Position numbers and translations under genes: made by a program | Part shown: in pieces, positions 34,271-46,020 of the stretch | Layout: each line of letters starts with the position of its first letter | Numbering within the stretch: the stretch's first letter is position 1 | The notes under the pieces: generated by a model | Told to the model about the DNA's origin: nothing | The model's database searches: none | The model's input: the letters and a program-made list of their open reading frames with translations, nothing else | Source: Melastoma dodecandrum | Taxonomy: Eukaryota; Streptophyta; Magnoliopsida; Myrtales; Melastomataceae | Assembly (NCBI GenBank): GCA_029817715.1 | Contig: JARUPY010000538.1 | Location: 5,332,001 to 5,396,000 of the forward strand | Direction: 5' to 3' | DNA: 64,000 bases

Positions 34271-37200
34271 GTAAGGTTACAAGTATTTTCTCCTAATCTC
34301 CTATTGAATTCAGAGGCAAGTTCACATACCAAGAGAAGGTAGCACGTGGAAGTAATCCCGAGAAAAGCCTCAATTTCCAAAACCATTACCAGCTGCCTCA
34401 CTCTCTTGGTGTGCGATTCAAGCAATATGATCTACTGGAAGCATACCTTATTCTCCTGAGAAAGGGGTAAAATCAGGTACCCTATATCCTCGAGGGAATG
34501 GGTATCTCTAGTTATGGTTTCTGGACATGGAGCTAGGTATAGTTCCACCTCAACCCGTTTATATATCCCAAGACTTATTTGTTCTAACACTTGAGTGACA
34601 TATTCTCTTAGCCAATACTGCTACCAAATTGCCTTGTTTTGTCCATGCGAGGATTCATAAGTTCTCCTTCATTGGACATTATTATCTATTTAAATTCAGT
34701 AGGCCTTCATAAACACTTTTACGTCTCCGATGTGGAGGTTAATATTTCACTATATTCTCCCTAGCTCGATAGGCTCACTTTCGTCAACAAACCATGGGGT
34801 GCATGTTACCCTCAACAGATATGGTCTTATGCTTAGAGGGACTTTCATATTTGCACCATTTGAGATTTCTACACCCTTTGTTTGAGGATACATTTTCCTT
34901 TTTCATTTTGCCACAACAATTTTTCGGGTTTCTTGGTTTAGAGCAACATGTTCAGGTTACTCATCTGCAGCCTGGAAACAAGATCTATGAATCGTTCCAT
35001 ACTTTTAATTCTACTTTCGATTTTTCATTCAGACATTTCAACTTTTTCATCCAATTTTTCTCATTTCTGCAATACGCACAACATCATTTGTTATATGATT
35101 GTGATATTAGTCCCGACCGGGCATCAAAGAGTCTCTCTTACAAGAGCCCCTCATTCCCATGGATCTTGACATTCTGGAAATTGACAGAGACATCATTTGA
35201 ATCTAATGGATTTTCATGATCATTCTCATGTGCCCCATAAAGTTTAATGCCTTTTCGTGCCATCATACTCTCGTTGTGGTCAACAAAAACTTGTTGACTA
35301 ACAAATACGTCGAAAATATTTGGTAAGATGAACATTACTTGCAAATGCTAGTGAAACGTTGGACGAGCATGCTAAAGTGAAATAGGGAAACTATGAAGTG
35401 CAACATCAATGAGAACATAAAAATATAAAGAGCAAAAATGATAACCTAATTTGATGATTGTGATTGTGTGTCCTTACACTATTTGTAAAAATCGTATTTA
35501 TAATATGGATCTCAACTACTTTTTATAACGTCGAAGTGGTCTTCGTGTTGAGTTGCCTCCATTTTCCATGTCCTCATATTGCATGACATGTATTGCTTGA
35601 CACGTATTCTCAAGCAGTACCAATACTATTTGACACGTATTCTCAAGCAGTACCCATACTATTTGTCTACATGGATTGTATGATACTTTATGGGCGAATG
35701 ATGAAGTCCAAACAATACTTAAAATCAAGCAAGCGATAAAATTATGTTATGGTCTTAATCAAGTAAAGAGTTAAAGTATCAATATATCAATAAGAGTCGG
35801 TCAAAAAAGGGGGGTAAGATCTCTGGTTATCAAATGATTGAACAACGGGGAGCCATGCTTTTTCGGAGTTAGAATATGCTACTATCTGATAGAATGATGA
35901 AGTCTAGGCATTACTCAATATCAAACGAATAATGAAAACATGGTGTGGTCTTAATCAAGCGAATGTTGGAACTTGTTACTTTCTAGACAAATGATGGAGT
36001 ATAGGCGATACTCAAAATCAAGCAAACGATGAAAATATGTTGTGGTCTTAATCGAGCGAAGTTGGAACTTGGAAATGTCTTTGTATCTCCTCGTATTGGG
36101 TGTGGTTTTATCTATAAACTCATTCTTATTTAGGAGACCTATAGCCTACGTATTTTTAGACTGAAATAGTCACAAACAACAAAGTCAATTTTTAGAATCG
36201 GACCAACTCGAAATTCGGACAACTCTATAGGTTATCGTATTATGTGGGTTTGACATTGGAAATATATACGTAGGGGAGTGGGATTTGGAGGTTGGTGAGG
36301 GATAATTTAAAAAGAGTTGTGTCTGAAACTACTCATAATCAATAATATTGACGATAATCTCTGGTTGGGAATTGAGGGAATATATGGGTAGAATTCTCAT
36401 GGACATCGTATTATCCTTGGGGAACGTATAGTCCAATTGAATGTCTCTAGTTTGATTGGTTCTCCCATGGCAATCAAAATACATTAGAGATGATGTTGTA
36501 AGAAAATCAATCCATCAAGGATCACCGTAATCGAAAATATGATACAAAATATGGAAACGTACTCGAGATTAACGTATCTTCATAAAACCTAATTATTATA
36601 CTTTTAAACCTTTCTTTCTTCAATATTTTAAAAACTAGAGCGTTGTTAGGCGAGATCTACAAATAAGTTGGGTGAAGTAAGAGAAATGGGTCTTCTTCTC
36701 CCTGACTTGTCGATGGCGGATAGAGTTTGCCTATTAGATTTAGGACAAATGGGAGAGGGGATCTCGCATCTATAAACAAATGGTGTGGCGGACCTTTTTT
36801 TACAGGCTTACATCAACAAACGAGGCTAAAATGATCACGTTAACCATAATGGGCTATCATGCATTGTCTTTTATGTCGTAACAAAGACTAAATTGATTAT
36901 AGCCCAACAATAATTTTATAAAAAAAAATAAAATAAAATTTCGACATTCTCCCACCTAGGCTAAGACCAATTACAATGCTTTTTAAAAATATTTTACTTT
37001 TAAAAATGATTCTCAGGTGATACACAACTATGACCATAACAAAAACACAATATACTAGACAATATCTTAAAACAACATCTCATTAACGTCACTAACACTG
37101 AACCATAGTCGTCGCCACACCATTAGATGACATTGCGAAACCATGATCACAAGTGCTAGCAACACTAACGTTAATGGGTCAATGTAACAATGTAGCTAAA

Positions 37201-37487
37201 AATAATATCCCTGTTCTGAATGATGTCATTTTTTGTCGGTCATCATTTTTATGTAACCTTATGCCCATAGTGAGTCAAAAAGGCCACTAGGCAAAATTAT
37301 CCCTTTAAATGTCTCAACCTTAATGTGTGCAACTACACGATATTTTATTTTAGAGACAAGCTTTATTGACAAAACTGTCATACTTTAGACCAAAATCAAG
37401 TCTGGATATTTTCTTTAATAATTGAATAACTTTGTAATGTTTACATTTCCGTAACATTTATATTTAAGATAAATCACAATATTTGTG
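34271..37487. other. AT-rich intergenic DNA
   Basis: No gene recognised. Holds a three-copy degenerate repeat (35694-36076) and otherwise unremarkable sequence up to the SIRE-type LTR. Confidence 0.55.
35694..36076. repeat. Degenerate ~100-bp repeat, three copies
   Basis: Copies near 35694, 35891 and 35988 share the order GAATGATGAAGT ... ATACTCAAAATCAAGC ... GTGGTCTTAATCAAGCGAA. The first and second copies are separated by ~100 bp of other sequence. Confidence 0.7.
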
Positions 37488-38881
37488 TGTTGGTATAGGA
37501 CTGCACTATGAAGGGGGTTGAATTAGTGCCTTAAGGGTTTTGACACTTTTTCGATCAGAGAAGCGTGGTTCTGTCAGATTACAGAGGCTGGATCTGCTGG
37601 ACAGATTCCCAGTTCTGAGATTAGTTATCTTATGTGTGACAAAAAGATTTATAGTGGTTCTGCAAATAATACGTACGTCCACTTTCCCAACGCTCACTCC
37701 AATTAGGGCGTATTCACTATTTGTTGATCAAGTGACTTTACAGGTGCATACTTCTGTTAGAAATGTGACTAACAACTTGCACGTACACACGTGACTAACT
37801 CAACTCGCACGCAACCGACGTGTCTGACTGCGGCACCTCACTGAGCCTGTGGCTTGACGGCTACCACCTGCCCTCGTGGCTTAATGGCTAACACCTGCCA
37901 ACATGGCTTAACGGCTACCACCTGCCTTTGCACACAACCTATGTGACTAACAACCTGCATAAACATAACAAATCAACTACAGTACCAACAGTCTGCAGCT
38001 ACAGAAGACGCTCCCTCTCAGAGGTGATCGGCTCGGTGAATGCACGATGGATGCTCTCAGCTTCTGCAACGGTGAAGGCACAAGAATTCTGATAAGCTTT
38101 CAGAAAGAACGATTTCGAAATGTTGCTTCACTCTTGCATTTAAGCTTGTCCGCATAATGAAGTTTCTCAATCAATCACCAACGGCTAGTTGATCCACTTG
38201 CCATTTTCTCCAAGATTCGATCCTGTGGAAAAGCTTCCAAAGACACCAAAAATTATCCTTAGTAACAAGAGATAATAATAAACCGGATTAATCACCCAAT
38301 AAGAGATAATGTCTTCTGCTCAGAAGCTGTTTCTACGACAGCAGAACCAGCACTTTTCCTTATACGAATTTGGCATTGGGATTGATTTGTTTCCATAATA
38401 TGAAAACATTCCCGTTGTAAGATACTCTCACCAAATCAAAGAGATTTCAACCTGATTAGATTGCGGCCAAATTCCATAATTAGGAGCACGTTAGTTAAGG
38501 AAATAAATCTTTACAAAACAACTCAAGGTTCAAGAATGAACCTAGACGTGATGCTTAAGTTAATTCAATAAGAATTAACTTAAGGATGTATGAGATAAAT
38601 ATCTCACATGCTCGCATATTGAACAATCTCTAATAAGGAAATCGTCACTCACAGAAATACCATTCTGTAAAACGTAGTAAGTACTCAAGCAAGGAGAGTT
38701 ATAGCAACTGTGACACAGATGCTCATCTATGTAACAGAGATAGTGGACTCGATAGTAGATCTTGTCCTCATAACACCATTTCTAAGAGCAGCTTCCACAC
38801 CCGAAGAGCAGTTCTTCTGTACTCTTAAATAGCACATTAGCAATACATAACATTTGACATAATCAAAACCAGATTATATCA
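37488..38881 (-). repeat. 3' LTR of SIRE-type element
   Basis: About 1394 bp between TGTTGGTATAGGAC and AGATTATATCA on the plus strand, so TG...CA ends on both strands. The partner LTR is outside the window, so the outer edge is inferred from terminal motifs only. Confidence 0.7.
37849..37929. repeat. 27-bp tandem repeat, three copies, inside SIRE LTR
   Basis: Units start at 37849, 37876 and 37903 with GTGGCTTAAYGGCTAMCACC-like sequence and a few substitutions. Confidence 0.85.
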
Positions 38882-38898
38882 ACAATCTCCCCCTTTTT
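38882..38898 (-). other. Polypurine tract of SIRE-type element
   Basis: The minus strand reads AAAAAGGGGGAGATTGT directly before the 3' LTR. Further purine-rich copies lie at about 39008-39015 and 60675-60684. Confidence 0.8.
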
Positions 38899-39261
38899 GA
38901 TGATGTCAAAACCATGCACATCTGGTGAATGATAATTAAAGAGTAAAACGGTCTTACAGATTTCCTTGTTGCGAGAAGGTTGACACAGAAGTTACTTTAT
39001 GTAGTAACTCCCCCTGAATGTAAGAGGAGTAATTTCGATCGAAATTATTACCAGCTTAAACTAGTTATTAGTTCAGATATGAACTTTCGTTTTGAGATTA
39101 GTTAATGTTCATTAACTTAATCGTTCAGAGCATTTGTATGATTTAATCAAATCAGCGCTCTAGACAGAAGTATTGTTCTGTCATTGCTCTCCCTGAGCAG
39201 GTGAGTGAGTCTTAAGTCGAACTTTGATCAGAGCTCCGAAAGTCACACAGAAATGATATTC

Positions 39262-39266
39262 TGCAC
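39262..39266. repeat. Target-site duplication TGCAC (left)
   Basis: Repeated at 60645-60649 directly after the right LTR of the 21.4-kb Tat element. Confidence 0.92.
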
Positions 39267-40950
39267 TGTAATACCTCAAATAAACACAATGCAACTGTTT
39301 AAAATTTCGTTGTGGACGAACTTCACATAAATTAAGAAAAGAACCCGCCGACAAGAACGTTAACCAATTACAGCAGACAAATTCCCCCCAAATAACAAGG
39401 GATATGGCCACTTAACAATTACTACAGTAGCCTACTCGTCGACAAGTGATAGCGGCAAGCCCAGCTGACAGCCGACCTCTACCTTCGGTGAGATAAGCGG
39501 ACCAGCATCCAACCCCAATAATCTCAGCGCCCCCTACGTCGGCGGAGGAACACCTGGCCTGTATCAATTTCAGCTCTTGTTGCATTGCGGCAATGTATTC
39601 CTTCTCCGTTTCTCAGCTCCTCCTGGCAGTGTTGCCCCCTATGGATTCCACGCAGCAAGATCATTTGCAAACGCTAGAGGAAGGAGAGTTTACATCAGCT
39701 CCTGTAATTGCATTGCGAAATGTTGGTAAAGAAACCTTGTTTAGAAGATGTTACCCAGCCACAGGTGCTGCAACTGTTGCTTCAGAAGCCAGATTCCTTG
39801 CAATTGCAAGAACGCAATCTGCAATCGCAAGCATTGTTTTAGCAACAGCAGAAGAGAATGGGACGTCACAACAGAATTTGCAGTTGACACCACGCATACA
39901 AACCCGGCACATCGCATACAAACCTGGCGCAGCAGCTACCGCAGGTGCAAACGCCATGGCTGTCACAGAGCATTCACAAATGCACCACCAGCAATTATCG
40001 CAAACGCAACAAAACTCCCAGCCAGTCGTGGAGACCATACTTACCTGCCTGACGCCCAACCAATGGTTGCAAATGTTCATCCGGTTCAGCCCACCAGAGT
40101 GCAGTTTGCACAACACCAACTACGTCGGAAACCCCTGCAACAGTTCCAGCAGCAGTAGTTTTTGATTCAGCAAACAATAGACTCAACAGTGGCCACATCA
40201 ACAACAGATGACAACTACAGCATCAGTTTCAACAACTTTTGCAACAAGTTCAAAGTCATCAAAAAGCTAATAATTCAAGCAGCTCATTGACATCTTTGAA
40301 ACATTCGCAGAGCCATCAACATGGACTGCTCAGTGGTGTTAGCGGTAGTTCTGATGGAAGCTTGCAGGGACATACTGGTAGCCTGTTACATGCATCAGGA
40401 TAACCCAGTCAGAAACCAAGGCCCGTAATCCGGAGAATTCAGCCAACAACTAAAAGATGGCTATGGGAGACAAACCCAGCCTGAACCAAGGAAACGGGCT
40501 AGGCAAGATAAACACACCCAACTCAGTTTAAGCCAAATCCAAGGAGGAAGGCCAAAACAAACCCAAAGAAAACTCAAACCCAGCCTAAACCAAGGAAGCA
40601 GGCTGGGCAAAACAAAGCCAAACACATCCCGACCCAAGACAAGAAGAGAAGGAAACCAAGCCCAGTTCGCATTAATTTGCCAAGCCCACAATGCAGCCCA
40701 AATCAAAGGAAAGAAATCAGACTTACCTTTTCCCTGACAAGAATCTGTTGCAGGGCAATTTCCGACATTCCCGTGCTCCAAATCCCCTGAAGAAGCACGG
40801 CCAAATCTTCGCATTAATGCCTGCAAAAAGGCAAAAGAAACTAATTACACAAAATTTCGTTGAATCTTAATGGAATTGGGAGAATTCCAATCAAAACCCA
40901 ACGAAATTGAAAGGAACGAGGGTCTGAGTTCTGAGAATGGACTAGGAGGA

Positions 40951-40958
40951 TATAAAAG
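40951..40958 (+). promoter_or_regulatory. Probable LTR TATA box
   Basis: TATAAAAG in an AT-rich context, conserved at 57762-57769 in the right LTR. Transcription would start about 30 bp downstream, leaving a long R-U5 of ~2.8 kb. Confidence 0.5.
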
Positions 40959-41739
40959 AAAGAAAAATCCTTCAGACAAAGGGAGGGGACGTTCGATCAA
41001 ACAGTAAAAATTTTACCAAATTCTTCTGGGGGGATTCAATCTTTCTTTCGGAGGAGGAGGAGGAGGTTGACGAAGCCATCGTCTTGCTCCTTTCTGTCCT
41101 CACTTCTTCGAACGACAGGGACTTCCATAGCCGCGTTTCATCGTTCCAGCTCCACGCATCTCCTCCTCAAGGTAAGGAAGGAGTCAGCCACGGGAACCCC
41201 CCCCCCTCGATGACCAGCCAAAGCGGGACAGTCAGCAACACAAGCGAGGAGTCATACCCCAAGCAGTGACAGCCCTTACCTTCTCAGACGCTACACGATC
41301 AGCAACATCCTTCGGCGACAGCCGCAACTCATGAAGCTTCTTTGGAGTCCAGTCGATGGCTGCCTTGTCTTCCCTGATAGAAACCAAACATACGAGCTTC
41401 CTGTGGCCACAGTCTCAGGAATACCTTCTCCTCTGTTCTCACTGTTTTCTTCGGTGTACAGGTTCACAAGCTCGCTGGGGGACTCGTGATCGCCTCCTTT
41501 CCTCTCTTCTTATCTCAGCCCCAAGACGATCCTCCTTCTCATGCTCCCTTCGACTATCACAGAACCGGCAGCAGGCAATCCCCAAGGCGGCTCCCTTCCC
41601 TTTTCGGCTCTCCTCGACATCGGCGGTTCTTAAGCTCTCCCCACAGCGCCCTCCATTTCCTGAAGTTGTTCCCATTTCAGCAACTCAGTGGCAGCCCCGC
41701 TAAAATCTCATCCAGCACAACCATCTGCACCATGGAGCA

Positions 41740-42110
41740 GGACAACCTCCCTCCGGTGTCCCCAAGCCCTAGCGGCGGCGGATCGCCTTCCCTTCAGCGT
41801 CCCCGGAGCTCACAGTGGCAGGACAACCACTCCCAGTGTCCCCAGAATTTACGACGGCAACCAGCAGCCTCTCCCCGGCGTTCCTGAACCCACAGTGGTG
41901 GACTTCGGCTCCTCGGCGTCCCCAAACTCGCGGCGGCAGTCCCACGGCAGCTCCGGCGACCTTCCCAGAAACCGTGGCAGCCGTGAGCTCGAAACCCATC
42001 TCTCCTCGGCGTCTCCAGGCACGGCGGCTGCGGGTCCACCCCCCTGGCGTCCCCTGGAGCCCACAGCGTCACCCTCCTCCTGGCGTTCCAGCTCCACGGC
42101 GACGGCGAAA
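41740..42110 (+). repeat. Degenerate GC-rich repeat in LTR
   Basis: Loose ~50-60-bp repetition around CAGTGTCCCC, CGGCGTCCC and CCACAGYGG motifs, repeated in the right LTR (about 58550-58920). The ORFs of 216-217 codons here are likely a by-product. Confidence 0.45.
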
Positions 42111-43070
42111 CCAACTCCTCCAGATCCAGCAGACCTCTCCGGTAGCCACAGCGAACCCACTTCTCGGCGTCGTCATATCGAACTCCCCGGCGCCTCCCCG
42201 GTCATCCCCGCCCCAATTTGGCTCCCCCCAAAGCACCTCCAGACCCCGGCTCCAGATTCGCCGAGGAGTCTCCTCCCGAAGCCGGATCTGCCTCTCCACC
42301 CCGGCGCCTTCAGGCCTGATGGTTTCCCGTCCTTCCGTTAGAGCGCTTCAGCCCCAAGGCGGCTTCCTATCGCAAGCTCTCACCTTCCCGGGACTAGCAG
42401 CAGATTGCGACCTTCCTCCGGTGCCAACCTCAACACAACGGCTTCGGGGAACTTCGGGAACGTAAATCCATCAGCAGGGGAGCGTCAAAACAAGTTCCTT
42501 TGCGTTCCTTGACCAACGGCGATTCGACCAGCTTCAACCTACATCTGATTCGGGGGTTTCGGAGTGAAGAGAAAGGTCATCCCTTTTTGTGAGTTACGGC
42601 ACTTCAGTTTCGAAGGTAAGAAAATTTCCCTTTTTAATAAATCCATTTCTGATTAAATTATTATAGGTTTTGACGAATCGTTTTGTTTTTTTTTTTAAAA
42701 TCAATTATTCTCTTCCGATTTTCATTAACAACTTATAATTGAACACAATCTGGACTATTCATTTTTAAAAATCCTTGTTACGTAATTGCTTAAGTTTATT
42801 ATATTCTTGTGAATTATTACTTAACGCGGATCACTAACGTCCATCTCTTTTTGTTTTGCATGTAAAACACGGTGGACTTCTCGGACATCACTGACAATTT
42901 ACACCAAATGCACATTCCCGATCAAAACGAGCATGTAACTTCGGAAGATCAAATTCGGAATTTCGAAGATCACACGAAGACGCGTGTATCAAACCGCGTG
43001 GTTCTACCCCGGCCTAAAAAACCGCGGGCTCGAAGACAAAGCGGCCCCAACCTTCAATATAAGGTATAAA

Positions 43071-43153
43071 GGGGAGGTGCGGGCCTCCCCGAATTTCATT
43101 TTAAAAAGCCCACTTGTAACGGATTGCGAGCCCAAGTGCATAGGCCCGCAATC
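43071..43153 (+). promoter_or_regulatory. Conserved LTR hairpin pair
   Basis: GGGGAGG (43071-43077) pairs with CCTCCCC (43084-43090). An 11-bp stem (43122-43132 with 43143-43153) encloses CAAGTGCATA and has one mismatch here, none in the right LTR (59937-59947 with 59958-59968). Both match the hairpins at 15077-15154 in position and loop. Confidence 0.7.
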
Positions 43154-43838
43154 ACCGCCCCTTCCCCGTCCTCTTTCATCTCGTTAATTGCTTGTGATTG
43201 CATGCATGACTTAGGCTTTAGGTTTATGTCGTATGTTGATTTTTAATCAAATAAACCTAAGTTCGGGTTCAACGCCCGTTAAAACGTCGATAAGAGTCCG
43301 GCCCACTCCTGGATCGGGCCCAATACCCGTCAATCAAAAGCTAACTCTTTTTTTGGACAAATCGCCACCCTTTTCGCATGTGGTAGGATACTAAGGTTAG
43401 TAAATAGGAATCCCCGAACCAAGACTCTGATTTTTCCGACTTAAAATCATATTTTTAACTAAGTCGGTGGCGACTCCGAACAAAAGTTTTTTCCAAAGTA
43501 AAACTAAATCCCACTACCCCTTTTTTCGGAGCCATTTGGGCTGAGGTGACGGTTACTCGAGCCGCTCCATGGGCCCTCCCTGAAATTCGCGAGCGAGGCC
43601 TTAACGCAGCCTTTCGCTCGCCGCCTCCAGGGAACTGGAGACGGTTGGCGAAACGCCTTGCAGACCCGTTCGCGAATCAAGGGAAGGCCCAACCCGGGGC
43701 CCCTTTCCGCAACGTCCGGCGTTCGAGCCGTAACGCCGACCGGATTGGGCCTCGGGGAGCGGGCCCGGATCCTCGGGCTAGCCGGAACCGCCGTCGCGCG
43801 CGCCGCTAGGCCGGAAGGGCGCGTGCGTACATCCCGGA

Positions 43839-43856
43839 TGGCGACTCCGCTGGGGA
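43839..43856 (+). other. Primer-binding site of Tat element
   Basis: TGGCGACTCCGCTGGGGA, 7 nt after the LTR end. This form is known from Ogre-type elements (tRNA-Arg complement, from memory). Confidence 0.8.
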
Positions 43857-43857
43857 T

Positions 43858-43903
43858 CTCCGCATGTGGATTCCTACCGAAAACCTTTTTACCACATGCG
43901 GAG
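43858..43903 (+). promoter_or_regulatory. Leader hairpin adjacent to PBS
   Basis: CTCCGCATGTGG (43858-43869) is perfectly complementary to CCACATGCGGAG (43892-43903) around a 22-nt loop. The stem is conserved at 15632-15685 although the loop is not. Confidence 0.7.
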
Positions 43904-44517
43904 GGGAGTTACTTGTTTGCGCATGTAATTGATTGGCTCGATGCCCTTTGTTTGATCTCCTGTTTGTGTTCGTTTATTCGCTTTCCTAGGCATATATAGG
44001 TAAATCCCTATACCCGGGATTAGGATCTTTAGGGGGTCACCGAAAGGCACGGCCTCGCTGCTTCCTGCGGCTTGTAGGCTATGGACCGGGACCCGCCTCC
44101 CTTAGTCCGAGGGAGGTCTTAGAAACCTCCATCCGAGTCTAGAAATTGCTTGCCCACTACAGGTACCAGACGCCGCACGTGCATTTGTCTGTTACTAAGT
44201 GCCTGTTACTCGTGCAGGGACAGGGCAGGTATGTTTTGTATGCAATAAACTGTGACCTAAATCTGTTCATTTTGCAGCGGTTTGGGTTGGTCACAGGGGG
44301 GTTTTCCAAATTCCTTTTCTCCCTTCCCTAACTCCTTTTACCGCTTTAATGCATCCATACACATTCATAATCGTATGAATGCATTCCAATTCACGATTAC
44401 TCTTGTAATATCATACATTCCATTTTTACTTGAGCATGATTACATAAATCGTGTGTCGAATCATACCATACTAGGGTTAGGGATTGGAATGTTATCATCC
44501 TCGAATGACACCCTATT

Positions 44518-45713
44518 ATGCAGGAAAACCTCATGGAGCCCATCTCGCTGCGACAAAAGAATATGCCTGACGCTCATCACCTCCACCGGTGGTTGCCATT
44601 GCTGAGGCCGTCCGAGCGGGAGTTCGTGCAGTCCAAGCTCAAAGGGCTCTTCCACCTCATTCACCTGGAGCTGGATTGGGCCCTCCTACAAAATCTAGTA
44701 GCACGGTGGGACCCAGACGCCTTCGTCTTTCGCTTCGGGGACTTGAAGTTGGCGCCGCTCTACGAGGAGTACATCAACCTCGCCGAGATGACCACCGCGC
44801 AGGAATACTGCCCCTGCCTCGGATCGACAAACCGAAGGAGTACATAGCGAAGCTTCTTCAGATATCATCAGCAAGTGTACTCGGGCTCTTCAACTCCCAA
44901 GGGGATCTCAGCATCAAAGACGTCGTCGATCTGCAACTCGTGCCATACAACCCGAGCATAGGAGAAGGCCAAGGATCAGCACGAGCGTTCATCCTGCTGT
45001 TCGTCGGGACGATACTCTACCCGCAGAACGAGAAGACAATCAACAGGCGGGTGGTCTACATCACTAAGGCCATACTCGAAGGCGCTCCATTCCTTCCCAA
45101 CCTCATTGGAGAAACCAACTTCAGCCTTACCAACATTGTGCTCGAAGCCAAGCGAGGAGTCCGCAATCACCGGATGACTTTCTGCCCGTCCCTGCTGCAA
45201 GTATGGTTCTACACCCATCTCGGGATCACGGGAGAAGCCTTCACTAGGGAGCACACACCGGGGTTGCTCGCCCGCATCGTGAAGCGTGCCCGCCTGCCTG
45301 CACGCGCTTTCGTTGGAGTGGACGCTCTGTTCCGGTCTCTGGAGCCTGCTGACTTCTATCAGAGAGCCCCCTGCTTCGACACGGATGACGCCATCACCTC
45401 ATCGATGGACGGGCACTTCATTCCGATCATGGGGTTCGGAGGCACCTCCTACTACGCGCCATTCCAAGTTCGACATCAGCTGGGGTTGACTCCGAGGACT
45501 AGGGCACCCCCGCAGCAGCTCTTCCGACCCCTCAGCCTCGACGACAAGGTGGTCAAGGCGTCACTCCAGAGGGTAATCGCGCACATCTCCCGCATATGGA
45601 TGACACTCACGGAAGAGATCCGCGAGCTTCCACCAGAGCTTGATGAGGAGGATCGTGCAGCCCAGTCCCAGCATTTCTGGAGGAAGCGTCATGCTCTGTG
45701 GGATCGCACCTGA
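44518..45713 (+). pseudogene. Tat/Ogre ORF1 (extra ORF upstream of gag), frameshifted
   Basis: It starts at ATG 44518. The first frame runs to about 44820 (FRFGDLKLAPLYEEYINLAEM), then the coding signal moves to another frame (LPRIDKPKEYIAKLLQ) and continues to TGA 45711-45713, so a one-base shift lies near 44800-44826. The total is about 400 codons. ORF1 of Ogre elements has no established function; the FRFGD-EEY pattern recalls domains of plant mobile-domain/DUF7745-like proteins (by memory). No catalytic motif seen. Confidence 0.75.
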
Positions 45714-46020
45714 CCGACGACGTCTCCATGCGGCTACCGGGCCTGCGCGCCCGTTCTATCTTTCTTTTCAGTCGATTGTATTTACCTTTTTTATGACGAT
45801 GTCGAACTTATTGCCATCTATCTAATTCGTTTCCCTTCTTTCGGGGTTAAATTCGAGTGACAACAATCCAATCCCTACATTAGACATCTCATGCATCACT
45901 ACATGTCATGCATCCATAGTATCACTGCTTGATGCTAATCGAATTCTCCTTTCTCCACCAAGGTACTGAGCAATTGCTCCATACCGAAAGCGTCCAAGAT
46001 ACCGTACCATCCGGGCAGTG
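45714..46020 (+). other. ORF1-gag spacer
   Basis: About 300 bp, T-rich after the ORF1 stop. No feature beyond the approach to the gag ATG at 46021. Confidence 0.6.

Larger units (their letters stand above)
39267..43831 (+). repeat. 5' LTR of Tat element
   Basis: 4565 bp. It differs from the right LTR by scattered substitutions and small indels: a 17-bp segment absent near 39455, ~25 bp extra near 39560, a 20-bp tandem duplication near 39905. The first kilobase has a Gln-rich open frame (39593-40165); 41560-42470 is GC-rich with long compositional ORFs. Confidence 0.93.

Noticed and set aside
41688..42465. Overlapping 216-217-codon plus-strand ORFs in the Tat LTR (also 58499-59276)
   Set aside because: Several frames on both strands are open over the same GC-rich, repetitive DNA, and residues are Pro/Ser/Arg-rich with no motif. 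Conservation reflects LTR duplication.
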